Origin: Coleophoma eucalyptorum
Lineage: Eukaryota; Ascomycota; Leotiomycetes; Helotiales; Dermateaceae
Reading direction: 5' to 3'
Assembly (NCBI GenBank): GCA_026120035.1
Contig: JALRME010000069.1
Span: 1 to 64,000 of the forward strand
Length of the DNA: 64,000 bases
This document shows, piece by piece, positions 34,854-45,212 of the stretch (position 1 is its first letter; every line of letters starts with the position of its first letter). A model generated the notes under the pieces. The model saw only the letters and a program-made list of their open reading frames with translations, was not told where the DNA came from and ran no database searches. Both the position numbers and the translations under genes were made by a program.

Positions 34854-36281
34854 TTACTCTTCTTCTCCCCAAGGGCCAATTCCAGGGCCTTTGAAGAGCC
34901 TGCCCCCCTTCCAGACGTGTGTAATGACCTCTTTGTTCTGCAAATGTCTAACGTCTCTCAACGGGTTTACATTCAAAGCTAAAACATCTGCTTCAAACCC
35001 CTGCTTTAACTGACCAGATCTTGGCGCCTGTGGCCCAACACTCAAGGGCCCATTCGCAGTTGCTGCCTTAATTGCTTCTAATGGTGTCATGCCTGCTCGA
35101 ACAGCATATTCAAGTTCTACGGCAAAATTTTCTCCTGGGGGACGATCTGTTCCCAACGCAATCTTGACTCCGCAGCGGACTGCAAGCTGGTAAGCTTCCC
35201 AATGCGCACTCGCAAGCTTTTTTAATTTAATCCACGATTCTGGTAAAAGATTCTTTCCGTGCTGACGCAAGCTTGCCTCAACGGGGTCGCGGGTCGAGAT
35301 AAATAGGAGATTCTTCTCTTTGATCAAAGAGCAGCATTCCTCATCTGCATAACTGACGTGTTCGAGAGTCTTGCAGCCGGCATTGATAGCTGAGAGGATT
35401 CCCAATTTCCCATGTACGTGTGCCGCGACAATACGATCTTGGCGCGTGGCTTCTTCGACTATGACACGCATTTCCTCTGGAGAGAATTGAGCCTTCTCTG
35501 GGTTGTCGTCTCGTGACGATACGCCTCCGCTTGCGAGAACCTTTATCACTCTTGCACCTCTCCGTACCTGCAGTCGCACCGCTCGACGAACCTCATCAAC
35601 TCCATCCGCGATGCAAGTCATACCAGTACCGAAATGGCCAGCACGGGGATTCATAACCCCAAAGTTCTCGTATATCTCCCCAGCAGGAAGAGAATGTATA
35701 TCTCCATGTCCACCGATCTGAGAGAGGCAGGCCCCTGCGCTGTAGATATTGGGTCCAGGGATAGTTCCATCAGCAATTGTTTTTGATACCTCACATCCGT
35801 AGCCTGCTACATCACGGACTGAAGTGTAGCCTCTTTGAAGTGTTTCCCAGCATCCACGCGTAAGACGAGCACCTGCTGAAGCTGGATGCTCCGTAAAAGA
35901 TCCCAATAGGCCCTTTGAGCCTTTCCCATCCCCGCTGAAGTGGGTGTGGCATTCCCAGAGCCCTGGCATAAGTACAGGAACGTTGTATAATTTCAGAGAA
36001 TTTTGCCGGTATTTGGCAGGTAGGTTATCCTCATGGCCTACCCAGACAATTATCTTTCCTAAGATGACAAGCGTAGCATCCTGGATTGGCTCACCATCGC
36101 CGGGGATGAGCAGCGAAGAATTGATCACTGTTATCTTAGGAGGCTGTGGCTCTTCAGACTTCTCGTTGCTAAGACTCAAAGGAAGTGATCTTTCGGGGGG
36201 TACCGAAACCCAATCACTCAATGGCTCCTCGTCGCGGTAGGCATATACATATCTTGATGGCTGCCAGTCGCGTTTTGTCAT
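34854..36281 (-). CDS. Ochratoxinase-like metal-dependent amidohydrolase
   Basis: An intronless gene of 475 residues. All metal ligands of the amidohydrolase TIM barrel are present: His112 and His114 (ECHTHF), the Lys to be carboxylated (Lys247, RVIKVLASGG), His288 (AAHVHG), His308 (LEHVSY) and Asp379 (LGTDRP). Each is exactly one residue beyond the number I recall for Aspergillus niger ochratoxinase (111, 113, 246, 287, 307, 378). Family segments such as PVLMPGLWECH, GYGCEV, GHGDI and the C-terminal HVWKGG-FKGPGIGPWGE also match. The expected reaction is hydrolysis of an amide bond, possibly of N-acyl amino acids or mycotoxin-like amides. No signal peptide is seen; the N-terminal 30 residues are variable. 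The natural substrate is not shown by sequence. Confidence 0.85.
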   Translation of the reverse strand: MTKRDWQPSRYVYAYRDEEPLSDWVSVPPERSLPLSLSNEKSEEPQPPKITVINSSLLIPGDGEPIQDATLVILGKIIVWVGHEDNLPAKYRQNSLKLYNVPVLMPGLWECHTHFSGDGKGSKGLLGSFTEHPASAGARLTRGCWETLQRGYTSVRDVAGYGCEVSKTIADGTIPGPNIYSAGACLSQIGGHGDIHSLPAGEIYENFGVMNPRAGHFGTGMTCIADGVDEVRRAVRLQVRRGARVIKVLASGGVSSRDDNPEKAQFSPEEMRVIVEEATRQDRIVAAHVHGKLGILSAINAGCKTLEHVSYADEECCSLIKEKNLLFISTRDPVEASLRQHGKNLLPESWIKLKKLASAHWEAYQLAVRCGVKIALGTDRPPGENFAVELEYAVRAGMTPLEAIKAATANGPLSVGPQAPRSGQLKQGFEADVLALNVNPLRDVRHLQNKEVITHVWKGGRLFKGPGIGPWGEEE

Positions 36282-36828
36282 TGTGTAGAAGAGCCTAAAC
36301 CTCTAATTAGCCCTATTTGGATTAAAAATGCACTCGGATTCTTTCAAAAACACACTGTGTAAGGGACTTTCATTCGGGTCGGTTTTACGCCGCATTTCTC
36401 TCTTGCTGTTCTCATTCAATACGTAGGTAATCGTTGAAATTACAGGTAAAGAAGCTCTTAATGTGATTCCTTTTGGAAAACTTGAATTTATTCATTCACC
36501 CTTAATATCAAGGATCGATTATAATCAATAATGATATTTCTAAACAGACAAAAGAAACCAGCATGCTTGTTAGCGATTGCGGGTATATAAGTACCTTCAT
36601 AACGCAGGGGACTATATGAGACATCGCATCAACATGATCTAACCATAGCGGGTCAACGAAAACGACTGGCTGTGGGTGTTTAACAAACTGTAGAGCACCC
36701 CCACTTACGGTTAGGGGCAGAGGTCGACATAATGGGAAAGCATCAAAGGAGCAAGGCTTGAAGGGAAATTAATTATATACAAGAAATAAGATTACTTTGA
36801 TGAGTACGTCGCTCGAAATTCAGAATCT
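36282..36828. other. Intergenic promoter region
   Basis: Upstream of the amidohydrolase (minus) and the aminotransferase pseudogene (plus). No gene or repeat identified. Confidence 0.5.
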
Positions 36829-38312
36829 ATGAACATTTCAAAACGTAAGTTGAACGATTCAAACCTAGGGAAATTCAAGCCATATCTAATTCTAGTAGTA
36901 CTGGGCTATGATGGGGTTATTGGTTCTGAAGGTGAGATATCCTAACCATAAATATTTTGCGCCATTTGAACTCATGATGTCTCAGAACTAGCATTGGCAA
37001 TGGCGAACTTCTTTAACAGCCATTTTTACCAAAGCATCAAGGTTAAAGCAGAAGACATTTTGACTACAAGCGGGGTTAGCTGTCTGATTGACATGGTTGC
37101 ATTTAATATCTGTGACCCTGGCGAGGGGATTATGCTCACCAATCCTACTTACAGCCAGTACCAATTCGACGTCACATTACGATCTGGTGCTGAAATAATT
37201 TTGGCTCCTACCAATGACCTTGCTGATGAATTCAGTAGCAAGTATGCTGAAGATCTTGTGGCAAATTTCAAGTTTGCGTACAAGAAGGCCGTTAAACGTG
37301 GCATTCATGTCAAGGCAGTCGTTTTGTGTAACCCTAGTAACCCTGTTGGTCGGTATTATTCGCGAGTTTCTCTCGAAGCTATGGCTAAGTTCTGTGGGAA
37401 GCACCAGTTGCACCTAATATCAGATGAGATATACGCTATGTCAGGCTTTGAGTCGCCAGAAAACGAGTCGCATCTCGGACTAGATCCCTTTACATCTCTA
37501 CTGAGTGTGAAGGAAGATCCAAGAAACTCAGTCTATGCTGAAAACCTCCATATTCTTTATGGGGTTGCTAAAGATTTTGCAATGGGCGGGCTAAGATTGG
37601 GATTTCTCGTCGCGAGGAACCAATAGCTCTGGAAAGCCTGTATATCCGTGGCGTAAGTTTAATACCTTTGAGTTGGCTAGCTGGTGGACTGAGTGACTGA
37701 CCGGGATGAAATCCAGGGTGTTTACATGGGTTAACAACTTTTCAGATCAATTTTTTACAAGATTCATCAGCGACGAGCAAAATGTTCAGAGTTACCTTAG
37801 TACCATGCAAACGAGGTTGAAAAATAGCTACATCTAAGTCACTCGAGCGCTGCGTGGGTATGATATTCCTTATCAACCCGCTAATGGGGCGCTCTTTGTT
37901 TGGATAGATCTCAGCCGGTGGCTGGTATATTTTCCAGGAAGAGATTTGGCTGAGAACAAGCAGCTTGAGGAAAATAGAGAGGTGAAGTTAACCTGGTATC
38001 TTATTCAAGCTGGTGTCTATTTGAGTCGCGGAGAGGTTAGTTCTGTCGATTTTGACTTCCCTACGAAACTCTTGTATTAGACTAACTCAGTTGTAGGAAT
38101 CGATGTCTCCTATTCCGGGTAGATACCGCCTTGTATATGCGCGACCTGGTGAAGTAGTTGAATTCGCAGTGAAAAGAATTGGAGAAGCAGTTTTGAAGCT
38201 GGAGAGATCTTCTGTTAAATATTCAACGGAGCTTTCCGATTATGGTAGCGAAAGTGATACTTACAGTATTAAGAAGGAAATAGCGCAGGCTGGCGAAGTG
38301 GGGACCCAATGA
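36829..38312 (+). pseudogene. ACC-synthase-like PLP aminotransferase pseudogene
   Basis: Fold-type I PLP enzyme of the 1-aminocyclopropane-1-carboxylate-synthase-like group. A first exon (ATG 36829; MNISKR to YDGVIGSE) is followed after an intron by ANFFNSHFYQSIKV, TTSGVSCLIDM, DPGEGIMLTNPTYSQY, VVLCNPSNPVGRYYS, LISDEIYA and YGVAKDFAMGGLRLG, where Lys of AKDF would bind PLP. The C-terminus (GALFVWIDLSRWL, SMSPIPGRYRLVYARPGE) is also recognisable. Three lesions: about 50 expected residues between the first exon and ANFFN are absent, TAG at 37624-37626, and TAA at 37835-37837. Both stops sit where CAR codons are likely. The gene is dead; its former substrate is unknown. Confidence 0.8.
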
Positions 38313-38492
38313 AAGACGGTCTGGAGCAAAATTACGGATGGTTTGAAGGTGTTATCATGTAATAATGGCATATAATAAGTGGAAGAAGATATAGAAACGT
38401 GTCGACCACTGCTATACACTGGCATTTAAATAAGGTTAGTCCATCCTCCGATTAGGAAGTCAAGAGTACCTTTCATTCTTGATCAATTGGCC

Positions 38493-40167
38493 ATGATCTT
38501 TACTTATTTTACACTTGTTAGTGCCGTCGGTGGGATCTTATGCAGCGCCTCCTACACGAACTTCACGGCCTCGCCCTCCCCAATTGTTGGAACGACCTAT
38601 GGCCAGCTCTTAGGAACTAGCTCAGAGTACCGTGAAGGGATATCTGTTTTCAAAGGCATTCGATATGCCTCAGCACCTGTCGGCGATCTCCGTTGGAAAG
38701 CACCGGCTTCACCTCCATCGTGGACGGGCCTTTACAACGCAACCATATTTGGGGATCAATGTGCACAAACTATTGCGCTGGGTACGACCATATGGACTAC
38801 AGGCAGCTCAGTTATGAGTGAAGACTGCCTATTCCCTAATGTCTGGGCTCCAGCCAGTGCTCTTGGTCAGAGCAAGAAATTACCAGTATATATCTGGTAC
38901 TATGGAGGCCGTTTTGAGGAAGGTTCCGGAGATGTCAGTACGTATGATGGATCTGGACTCGCAGCCAAAGATATTGTTGTCGTCACTATGAACTATCGCG
39001 TCGGCGCTTTCGGCTTTTTTGCACACCCTGACCTCTCTGCCGAATCCCCCAACAACAGCTCTGGTAACTATGGAGTCCTAGACATGCAAGCCGCTCTTCA
39101 ATGGGTTCGTTCAGAGATCCACAACTTTGGCGGCGATCCTGAGAAGATAACTGTAGGAGGTGAATCTTCAGGGTCAGCATGCGCACTTGATATGCTTTAC
39201 AGTCCTTTGTAATCCGGCAGTATCGCTGGTGTCACTGCGCAAAGCGGAGCTCGTGCACCTCTCGATCCCTTCACTGGCAGTTTGGCGACAAGTCACCGCT
39301 GGAAGGCAGCCGCCGAAGCTCAAGGTTCAACTTTCATGAACACAATTTTAAATGTTTCCACAATCCAAGAAGCACGTAATTTACCCATGTCCAGTCTTCT
39401 TGTTGATGCAGTAGCCTCACTTTCTGATCCCATATTTGAGGGTACATCATATGAGAACGTCTCAAATTTTGCTGAGCCTCCAGAATGGCGTCCAGTCCTT
39501 GATGTTTATGTATTTCCATACTCATACGGCGAGGCTCTTAGCGTGAATGCGCATTCTGATGTCCCTGTCATGACTGGAAACAATAAAGACGAATCAGGAT
39601 CATCCTGCTATCCGGGCTTCACTGTTGAGACATACCGTGGCAATTACACAGAGATGTTTGGAAATCTCTCATCAGAATTCTTTTCCCTGTATCCTGCCAA
39701 CAATGATACGGAAGCGGATAGTTCAAACAACGCCTTTTGGCAAGACTTCAGCCGAGTTTCGACCTGGCAGGGGGCCAAGCAATGGTACGCTGGAGGAGCA
39801 GTAAGTCCCGTGTACTCCTACTTCTGGACACACTACCCTCCTCTACAGGGCGTTACATCTTACGACTGCGAAGCTTTCCATGGATCTGAGATGTACTACG
39901 TCTTCAATGATATTCCTTACGCATGGCCAAGCCTCAACTGGACATCCGCTGAATATTCTGTTGAGACACCAATGGTCCCGCGGGTATTGGTCAAATTTCA
40001 TCAAGACTGGAAACCCGAATGGCGACGGTCTAACAGAGTGGAAAATAACCAACAACGACACTACTACTATGTGGCTGGGTGACTCTTGGGGATCTGACCA
40101 GATCGCGAACTTGGATCGAATCCAGTTTATCGAAAAGTTCCTCTCGTATCAAACTGTTGAATATTAA
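38493..40167 (+). pseudogene. Type B carboxylesterase/lipase pseudogene
   Basis: A secreted carboxylesterase: a signal-peptide-like start (MIFTYFTLVSAVGGILCSAS), the FKGIRYASAPVGDLRWKAP segment, SEDCLFPNVW, a YYGGRF oxyanion loop, the nucleophile elbow GGESSGSACA, the acid in NNKDESGSS and the His in CEAFHGSE, then YWSNFIKTGNPNGDG. The reading frame is cut by TAA at 39210-39212, right after the LYSPL motif, and by a frameshift near 39975-39985, after which the true C-terminus is read in another frame and ends with QTVEY at 40167. Apart from these two lesions it looks fresh, so inactivation is recent or one site is a sequence error. Confidence 0.8.
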
Positions 40168-40300
40168 AATTGGACCGATAGTGATCAAATCGGTCCCGGC
40201 TTTTTTGAATATGTTGTAAATTGAGTTCTAGACTATTTCGATAAACTTTAGCTTATAATTCATTTTTATTATTCTATAAAAACTGTATTCAAACTAGTTA

Positions 40301-40346
40301 ACGTGACTTATGGGGTACTCGGCCATATAGGGAACTCGGCCAAAAA
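40301..40346 (+). repeat. Left terminal inverted repeat of the transposon
   Basis: Pairs with the inverted copy at 42107-42152. It contains the palindromic-looking gtactcggccatatagg core. The TA at 40299-40300 is the target duplication. Confidence 0.9.
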
Positions 40347-42106
40347 AGTTAGATTTATACCTTTGATCTTGTCCTACGAGCTATATACTTCTCTAATTCT
40401 AACTCTAAATCACTTGAACTATTCTCTAGCTCTTCTTGTTCAACTTCCTTATCTACTTCCTCGATTGGACGCTTACGTGGTTGCCCTCGTGGTTTTTTCT
40501 CCTTAGGCTTTTCCTCTGTCTCGCGAACGATTTTTAGTACTTCCTTTGTACTAAATATAAATTCACCTTGTAATTTGATTCTCTTGCCTTTAGTTCTCTT
40601 CTTTTGTATCTTAAGTAGGCTCTTACAATCAGCGAGCTCTTTCTTAAGTAAGGTAATCTTAGCATTCTAAGATTAATAAGCCTAGTTATTCTCTTAGTAT
40701 AACGTCGAGTTGATAATATAGGAGAGTTATTACTTACTAGAGCCGAATTAAAAACTAGATTTGCTTACCTTAGTTTAGTTCCCTCTAGAGGAGAACTCCT
40801 AAGTATAGAGTAGTCTAGGTCTCGACTAGTACTACTTATTTATAGAGTAGAGGGTAGCTAAAGAGGTTTAAGTAGGAGTATATTAAGTATTTTCCGTAGA
40901 TAGAAAGATACTAAATTAGCTCCCCTTTAGCCAACCTTAATGTTTGAAGATATAAGTATCTTTTGCCTGATTTTTTGAAAGAGCTCTATCCACTCTACTC
41001 GCTAGATTCGCTATATACCGGCTCGAGTATATCGATCGACCTTAGAAGCATAATATCGCTTTAGTAGCCTATATATCCTAACATTAAGAGGTTAGAGTAA
41101 ATACGAGTAATAAGGAGGTAGAATAAGTAGGTTAATCTCCTTCTCTATATAAAGAGTAATTAGATCGCCTATAATATAGCTTAAATAACTATCTATAATC
41201 AAAAGTCGTAGTTGGTTACCTAACCTCTTCTTCGATTTAAGCTTAAAGACCTTTTGTAGCTACTCAAAATTATAACTATTAAAAGCCTATCTGCTTATAC
41301 TAGTTAAGAAGTACTAGTTTGTAGGTATCTCCTTTGGAATCTATATAGAATTAGTATTTTAAGCCTTAAAAATAATTAGAGGTAGAAGAGCCTCTCTAAC
41401 TATATTTATATACTCTAGGACTATTACCTACTCTTGTTTGCCTACTATAACCTTCCAATTTGACTTCTAAGTAGAATCAATAATAATACTTATAGTTTAA
41501 GTACCTCCAACCGTAAAGCTAGTCTCGTCTATATTATAGATATCCTCTAGTTTATACTTTCGCTTATTTAAACGTATTTGGAATACGTTAAACTAGGCTT
41601 AGATCTTCTTAGGAGTTACCTCTTTATATCGAGAGGATTCTAACTAATATAAATAGCATCCTTTAAGATCTAGATATCGTTTTAGAAATCTATAGATCCA
41701 TTCGTAGCCTATAGGTATAATATCCGTAGAGGTAGTATTTTAAGTTAATACGATTTGAATGTATCGTGTACGAATCTCTTCGGCTATTTCCTTTATCAAT
41801 ATAGGTATTATAGGAAATCTAGTTATTATAAGTCGTATAATCCATTATATTAATATATTCTCTTCTATAGTTAAAAGAATTTGCTCTATTTCATAAGCTT
41901 AAGAGCGTATTTTCTTTCCGGCCATTCTATCTATTAGAGTTGACCTAGGGACTTCAAAGTACTCTACAGCCTTTCTAATAGACTTAAATTCCTTTAATTG
42001 AAGTATTATTATAGCCTTTTGGATCTTCTCTTCGATTTAGGTACTTATAAGTAGCTATTAAAAGGTCATTATAAAAGTTATTATAGACTGAAGTTAGTAG
42101 TAGGCT

Positions 42107-42152
42107 AATTTTGGTCGAGTTCCCTATATGGCCGAGTACCCTATAAGTCACG
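42107..42152 (-). repeat. Right terminal inverted repeat of the transposon
   Basis: Reverse complement of the left repeat with few mismatches, G-to-A changes consistent with RIP. The TA at 42153-42154 completes the target duplication. Confidence 0.9.
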
Positions 42153-43090
42153 TTATATTAACAAAAAATTTCTAGAACTATAGCATATAACTTATACACA
42201 TTTTGTGATAAAAAGATAGGTGAGGTAGGCTATGTACTACAACTCATGTTCTTAACGTAAACACGTTAACCCTAAGTAACTCTAAGTAACCTTAACCTCA
42301 GTATCAACTAATCATGTTGTAGACAGGCTTTCATTTTAGCTACAGAAGACGTTAGTATATTTTCTCAAAAAATAGTTTACAAATTAAACGAGTTCTATAG
42401 TTCCGTAAGAGTTAATAATTTTACAGCTAGATCTCTTATAATTCGTACGATTGATATTATAAGTATATAAATAGGAATTGATAAGAGCTATACGTAGAGT
42501 AACGTATAAGTGAGCGATAAGTAGTATGATCGTAAGTAGGTAAGAGTTATTATACAAACTAATCTCTAAATGATGGTTGGTACATAAAACTCGCTCACTA
42601 AAGATATTGTAATACGTAACTAGGTAACATAATTGGCCTGAAAACCATATTCCGATACTATAGCTTTTCAAGTTAGAAGGAGTAAGGATATATATTATAA
42701 ATCCCTTACGTTGCTCGTATACTAAACAGTAAACCCAGAGTTAGTGGAAAGAGAAGATACATGTCTGTGCTTTGTTGATATATCTACTACTCTATACTTT
42801 TATTTAGCTACAACGCTTTTAGTCCTACATATCTAATATTGTCAAGGAGTCCATTTTTAGGTTCACAAGATGTACGGAAGGGACTGAGATACCGGATTTT
42901 CCATGAGCGGGAAGCAACCTTACCTTTGCCCATGTCAGCAAAGAACATAGGGATGATAGAGCTTTGCAAATTGTAATGCTCCTTAGCCGGGAAACTATAA
43001 CACTTTGCCTACTTATTCTCTACTTAAGCCTAGTCAGAGACTTATGAAAAACAAAGGTAGAGAAGAGAGAGTGAGATTGCTTTAATGATC
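42153..43090. other. AT-rich degenerate repeat-like DNA
   Basis: The stretch from about 42160 to 42830 is rich in TA steps like the transposon next to it and has no open frame of protein character; it is probably an older RIP-damaged repeat, but no ends or LTRs can be drawn. The part after 42840 has ordinary base composition. Confidence 0.45.
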
Positions 43091-43091
43091 A

Positions 43092-43352
43092 AGCAGCGGG
43101 CAACACCTTGAGCCCGTCGTATAATTCTTCGTCGAGGGTGTATCCATCTTCTAGAGGTCACCCGATCTCATCTTCCTCGACATTACAGAGACTGAAAAAG
43201 TTGCGGATAATAGTATTGATAAAACTTATGATCTGGTCTTCGTCGTACGCCGCCCTACGATTGTAGAGCGGGCACTAGGAAGCCTTTAGAGCCGTGCCGT
43301 CTAGAACTACAGCAACCGCCTCCTTAGAAATTAATTATTCTTGCGACGCCAT
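43092..43352 (-). pseudogene. Short coding-like frame with three stops, family unknown
   Basis: From an ATG at 43352 the minus strand reads MASQE, stop, LISKEAVAVVLDGTALKAS, stop, then PLYNRRAAYDEDQIISFI, IIRNFFSLCNVEEDEIG, stop and PLEDGYTLDEELYDGLKV to a stop at 43092. The composition is clearly protein-like and acidic. The three internal stops (TAA, TAG, TGA) are each one transition away from CAA, CAG/TGG and CGA/TGG. I do not recognise the family; it may be a RIP-hit small gene or a piece of a repeat. Confidence 0.5.
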
Positions 43353-43770
43353 GCTACAGGTAGGTAGTGATAGTCAACGACATGCTGGTGAAGAGTAGCG
43401 AGAATGGGGGACCTCGGGGCATGCCTTGTAACATGCTGAATAGTACCTAAATAGTTCTACTATTAATATCAATAGATAGATCAATACGGTTAGATGTCTA
43501 AATCATCCACACCAGTGCCAAATTTTGGCAGATTCTTTGAGAAAAGAAATCGTATGATTTCGGACAGCTCGAGTGGTAGCTCGTATTCTATACGATCTTT
43601 ATCTTCCGCAGATACAGTACTGTAATTAGTACGGAGGTATTCCCTTGACACCAAACTGCGCCATTACAAAAGTACAGTTGAAGTTAATTAAAGACCTCAA
43701 GCCTAAATAATTCGACTATTACCATTGCTGATACAATAGAAATCGCGTAAGCTGGAAATTGATACGATAT
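43353..43770. other. Intergenic, nothing recognised
   Basis: No protein-like frame on either strand and no visible repeat ends. Confidence 0.45.
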
Positions 43771-43965
43771 CTAGTCAGTACCGAATAGGAAGCCATTTCT
43801 ACCTTCGAGGGCGTTGACAACATCCAAGATGGACCATCGATCATTGCTGACACAGATTGTTTTTCTTATTCCATCTTGATCGTCACTCGAAGCCAAGAAG
43901 GCTATGGCGACTAGAATCCCCGCCGGATTATTTAGCTGAAGAGCTCGGCTGATGGTCCGAATGAT
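43771..43965 (-). pseudogene. Possible C-terminal fragment of a short-chain dehydrogenase
   Basis: The minus-strand frame contains LNNPAGILVAIAFLASSDDQ followed by a CVSNDRW strand, which resembles the C-terminal part of SDR enzymes (an AxAIxFLAS helix, then an NGKxIxV-type strand). No upstream Rossmann part is visible. Tentative. Confidence 0.3.
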
Positions 43966-44189
43966 AGGTTTACAACACCTAATGCATCTTATCTTGATTA
44001 TCTTGGTGGACTTCATATACGATGCCCGCTTTTCCGTGCTTCTTTAAAAATCTCCCTGGGTATTATAAGAATTGGCTTTGAGGTATTGTTACCATATGCT
44101 CAACAGTACTGCAAACGACAATTATCTACCCGGCTCATGGCGATGGGACGGATTATGGCCTCTGTTAATTTGCCTGTAACCGCAGTTTC

Positions 44190-44860
44190 TGCTCATATTC
44201 GTACAGTAGTACAGCTGCACTGGCAGCTCTTGATAATGATGTGACGTCTTATCACGCCTGTTCGTAAGCAAAACTCGCTGCAATCAGTACGCGAAACACC
44301 ATTGGGCTCATTTCTTACTGGACTGTATGTATAACACCTTAGTGGGGTCCTGGCTTTATAGTCTGGGATTATGGGTCACTACTGATAGATTTTGTAACTG
44401 GAGGAATAAGATTGGATATTCGCCGCCAATCCTTTTCTATGCTAATCCTTTTCCGTTGCACCAATCTGGAAGTCTATTACGACAGGCGCTAATATCTCAT
44501 CCGCGACAGGCTGCTGTAGAGTTAACGCTAACCTTAAGAGCTTGGTGAGCAGGTTTTGCTGCAAAGAAAAGTTACCTATGGATATCCTCCTTTGTAATTG
44601 GTGCTTTCCAGCCTGAAATCTCCTCAATCCACCAGCATTATAGCTGCAAACGTGGTAACTGTTCTCATGACAAAATTCACGTTGGCAATTATGTTCCTAT
44701 CCCAAGGCCGTATTCTCGTTCATCCACGTAGAGTCCCTCCCGCCCCAGAGACGTCAACCATTTTGCGTCCATAGGCATTAACAACGATTACTGCTCCTAA
44801 TTCTTTGCCGGAGTCAATGTATTCTCGCATCAGAGTTCAAAGTTGGTCAAATCTTGCAAC
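44190..44860 (-). pseudogene. Beta-lactamase-like (EstB-type) serine hydrolase pseudogene
   Basis: The minus strand from about 44860 reads REYIDSGKELGAVIVVNAYG, VDVSGAGGTLR, stop, TRIRPWDRNIIANVNFV, TVTTFAAIMLVD, stop, GDFRL and later PVADEILAPVVIDFQIGA. This order matches the N-terminal half of class C beta-lactamase/EstB-like esterases (G-x-D-LWGG region, then S-x-x-K helix, then DxF-IG). The catalytic SxxK has become V-M-R-T. Several stops, some of TGA type from likely CGA, and no C-terminal half. A dead gene. Confidence 0.65.
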
Positions 44861-45212
44861 GCTTTGGCCTTCGATTTATGTTATACTGGGTGTTTCCTTT
44901 GGGGTCATACCAGATGCTCTGTTTAACAGTCATTTTAATTAAATTTAAAACCAATTGGTAATCTAGGCTGCCCCATATACGTCATATGCACATCCATATC
45001 CTGATCATGTGATAGCGGGGTATCTTGAAACTTCGGTGCCAATACTGTGCCAATGCTTGATAATCGAAGGCACTTACCCAACTAGTAAGATAAATGGAAC
45101 ACTGCGCTGCTTGACGCGATAGAATCGTCTCCAATACAAATATCCATGCTTTCCGACGACTACAGGCTCGAGGAATACGTGTCACAATCATTAAGTGACC
45201 AATTCAAGCAAG
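44861..45212. other. Intergenic promoter region of the epimerase-like gene
   Basis: No gene seen. AT-rich near 44930-44950. Confidence 0.45.

Larger units (their letters stand above)
40301..42152 (-). mobile_element. Fot1/pogo-type (Tc1-mariner) DNA transposon, RIP-decayed
   Basis: A complete 1852-bp element. The left end acgtgacttatggggtactc (continuing ...ggccatatagggaactcggcc) and the reverse complement of the right end match over about 45 bp with only a few differences, and a TA dinucleotide flanks each end (40299-40300 and 42153-42154), the Tc1-mariner target duplication. The transposase reads on the minus strand. Near the right end are EEKIQKAI, FKSIRKAVEYFEVPRSTL and DRMAGKKIRS, the pogo/CENP-B-type helix-turn-helix; near the left end are ETEEKPKEKKPRGQPRKRPIEE-like basic residues typical of the Fot1 C-terminus. 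The middle is very AT/TA-rich with many stops, so it cannot move by itself. Confidence 0.92.

Noticed and set aside
42384..42671. A 95-codon minus-strand frame rich in Tyr, Ile and Asn
   Set aside because: An accident of AT-rich repeat-like DNA; no domain and it lies in degenerate sequence.
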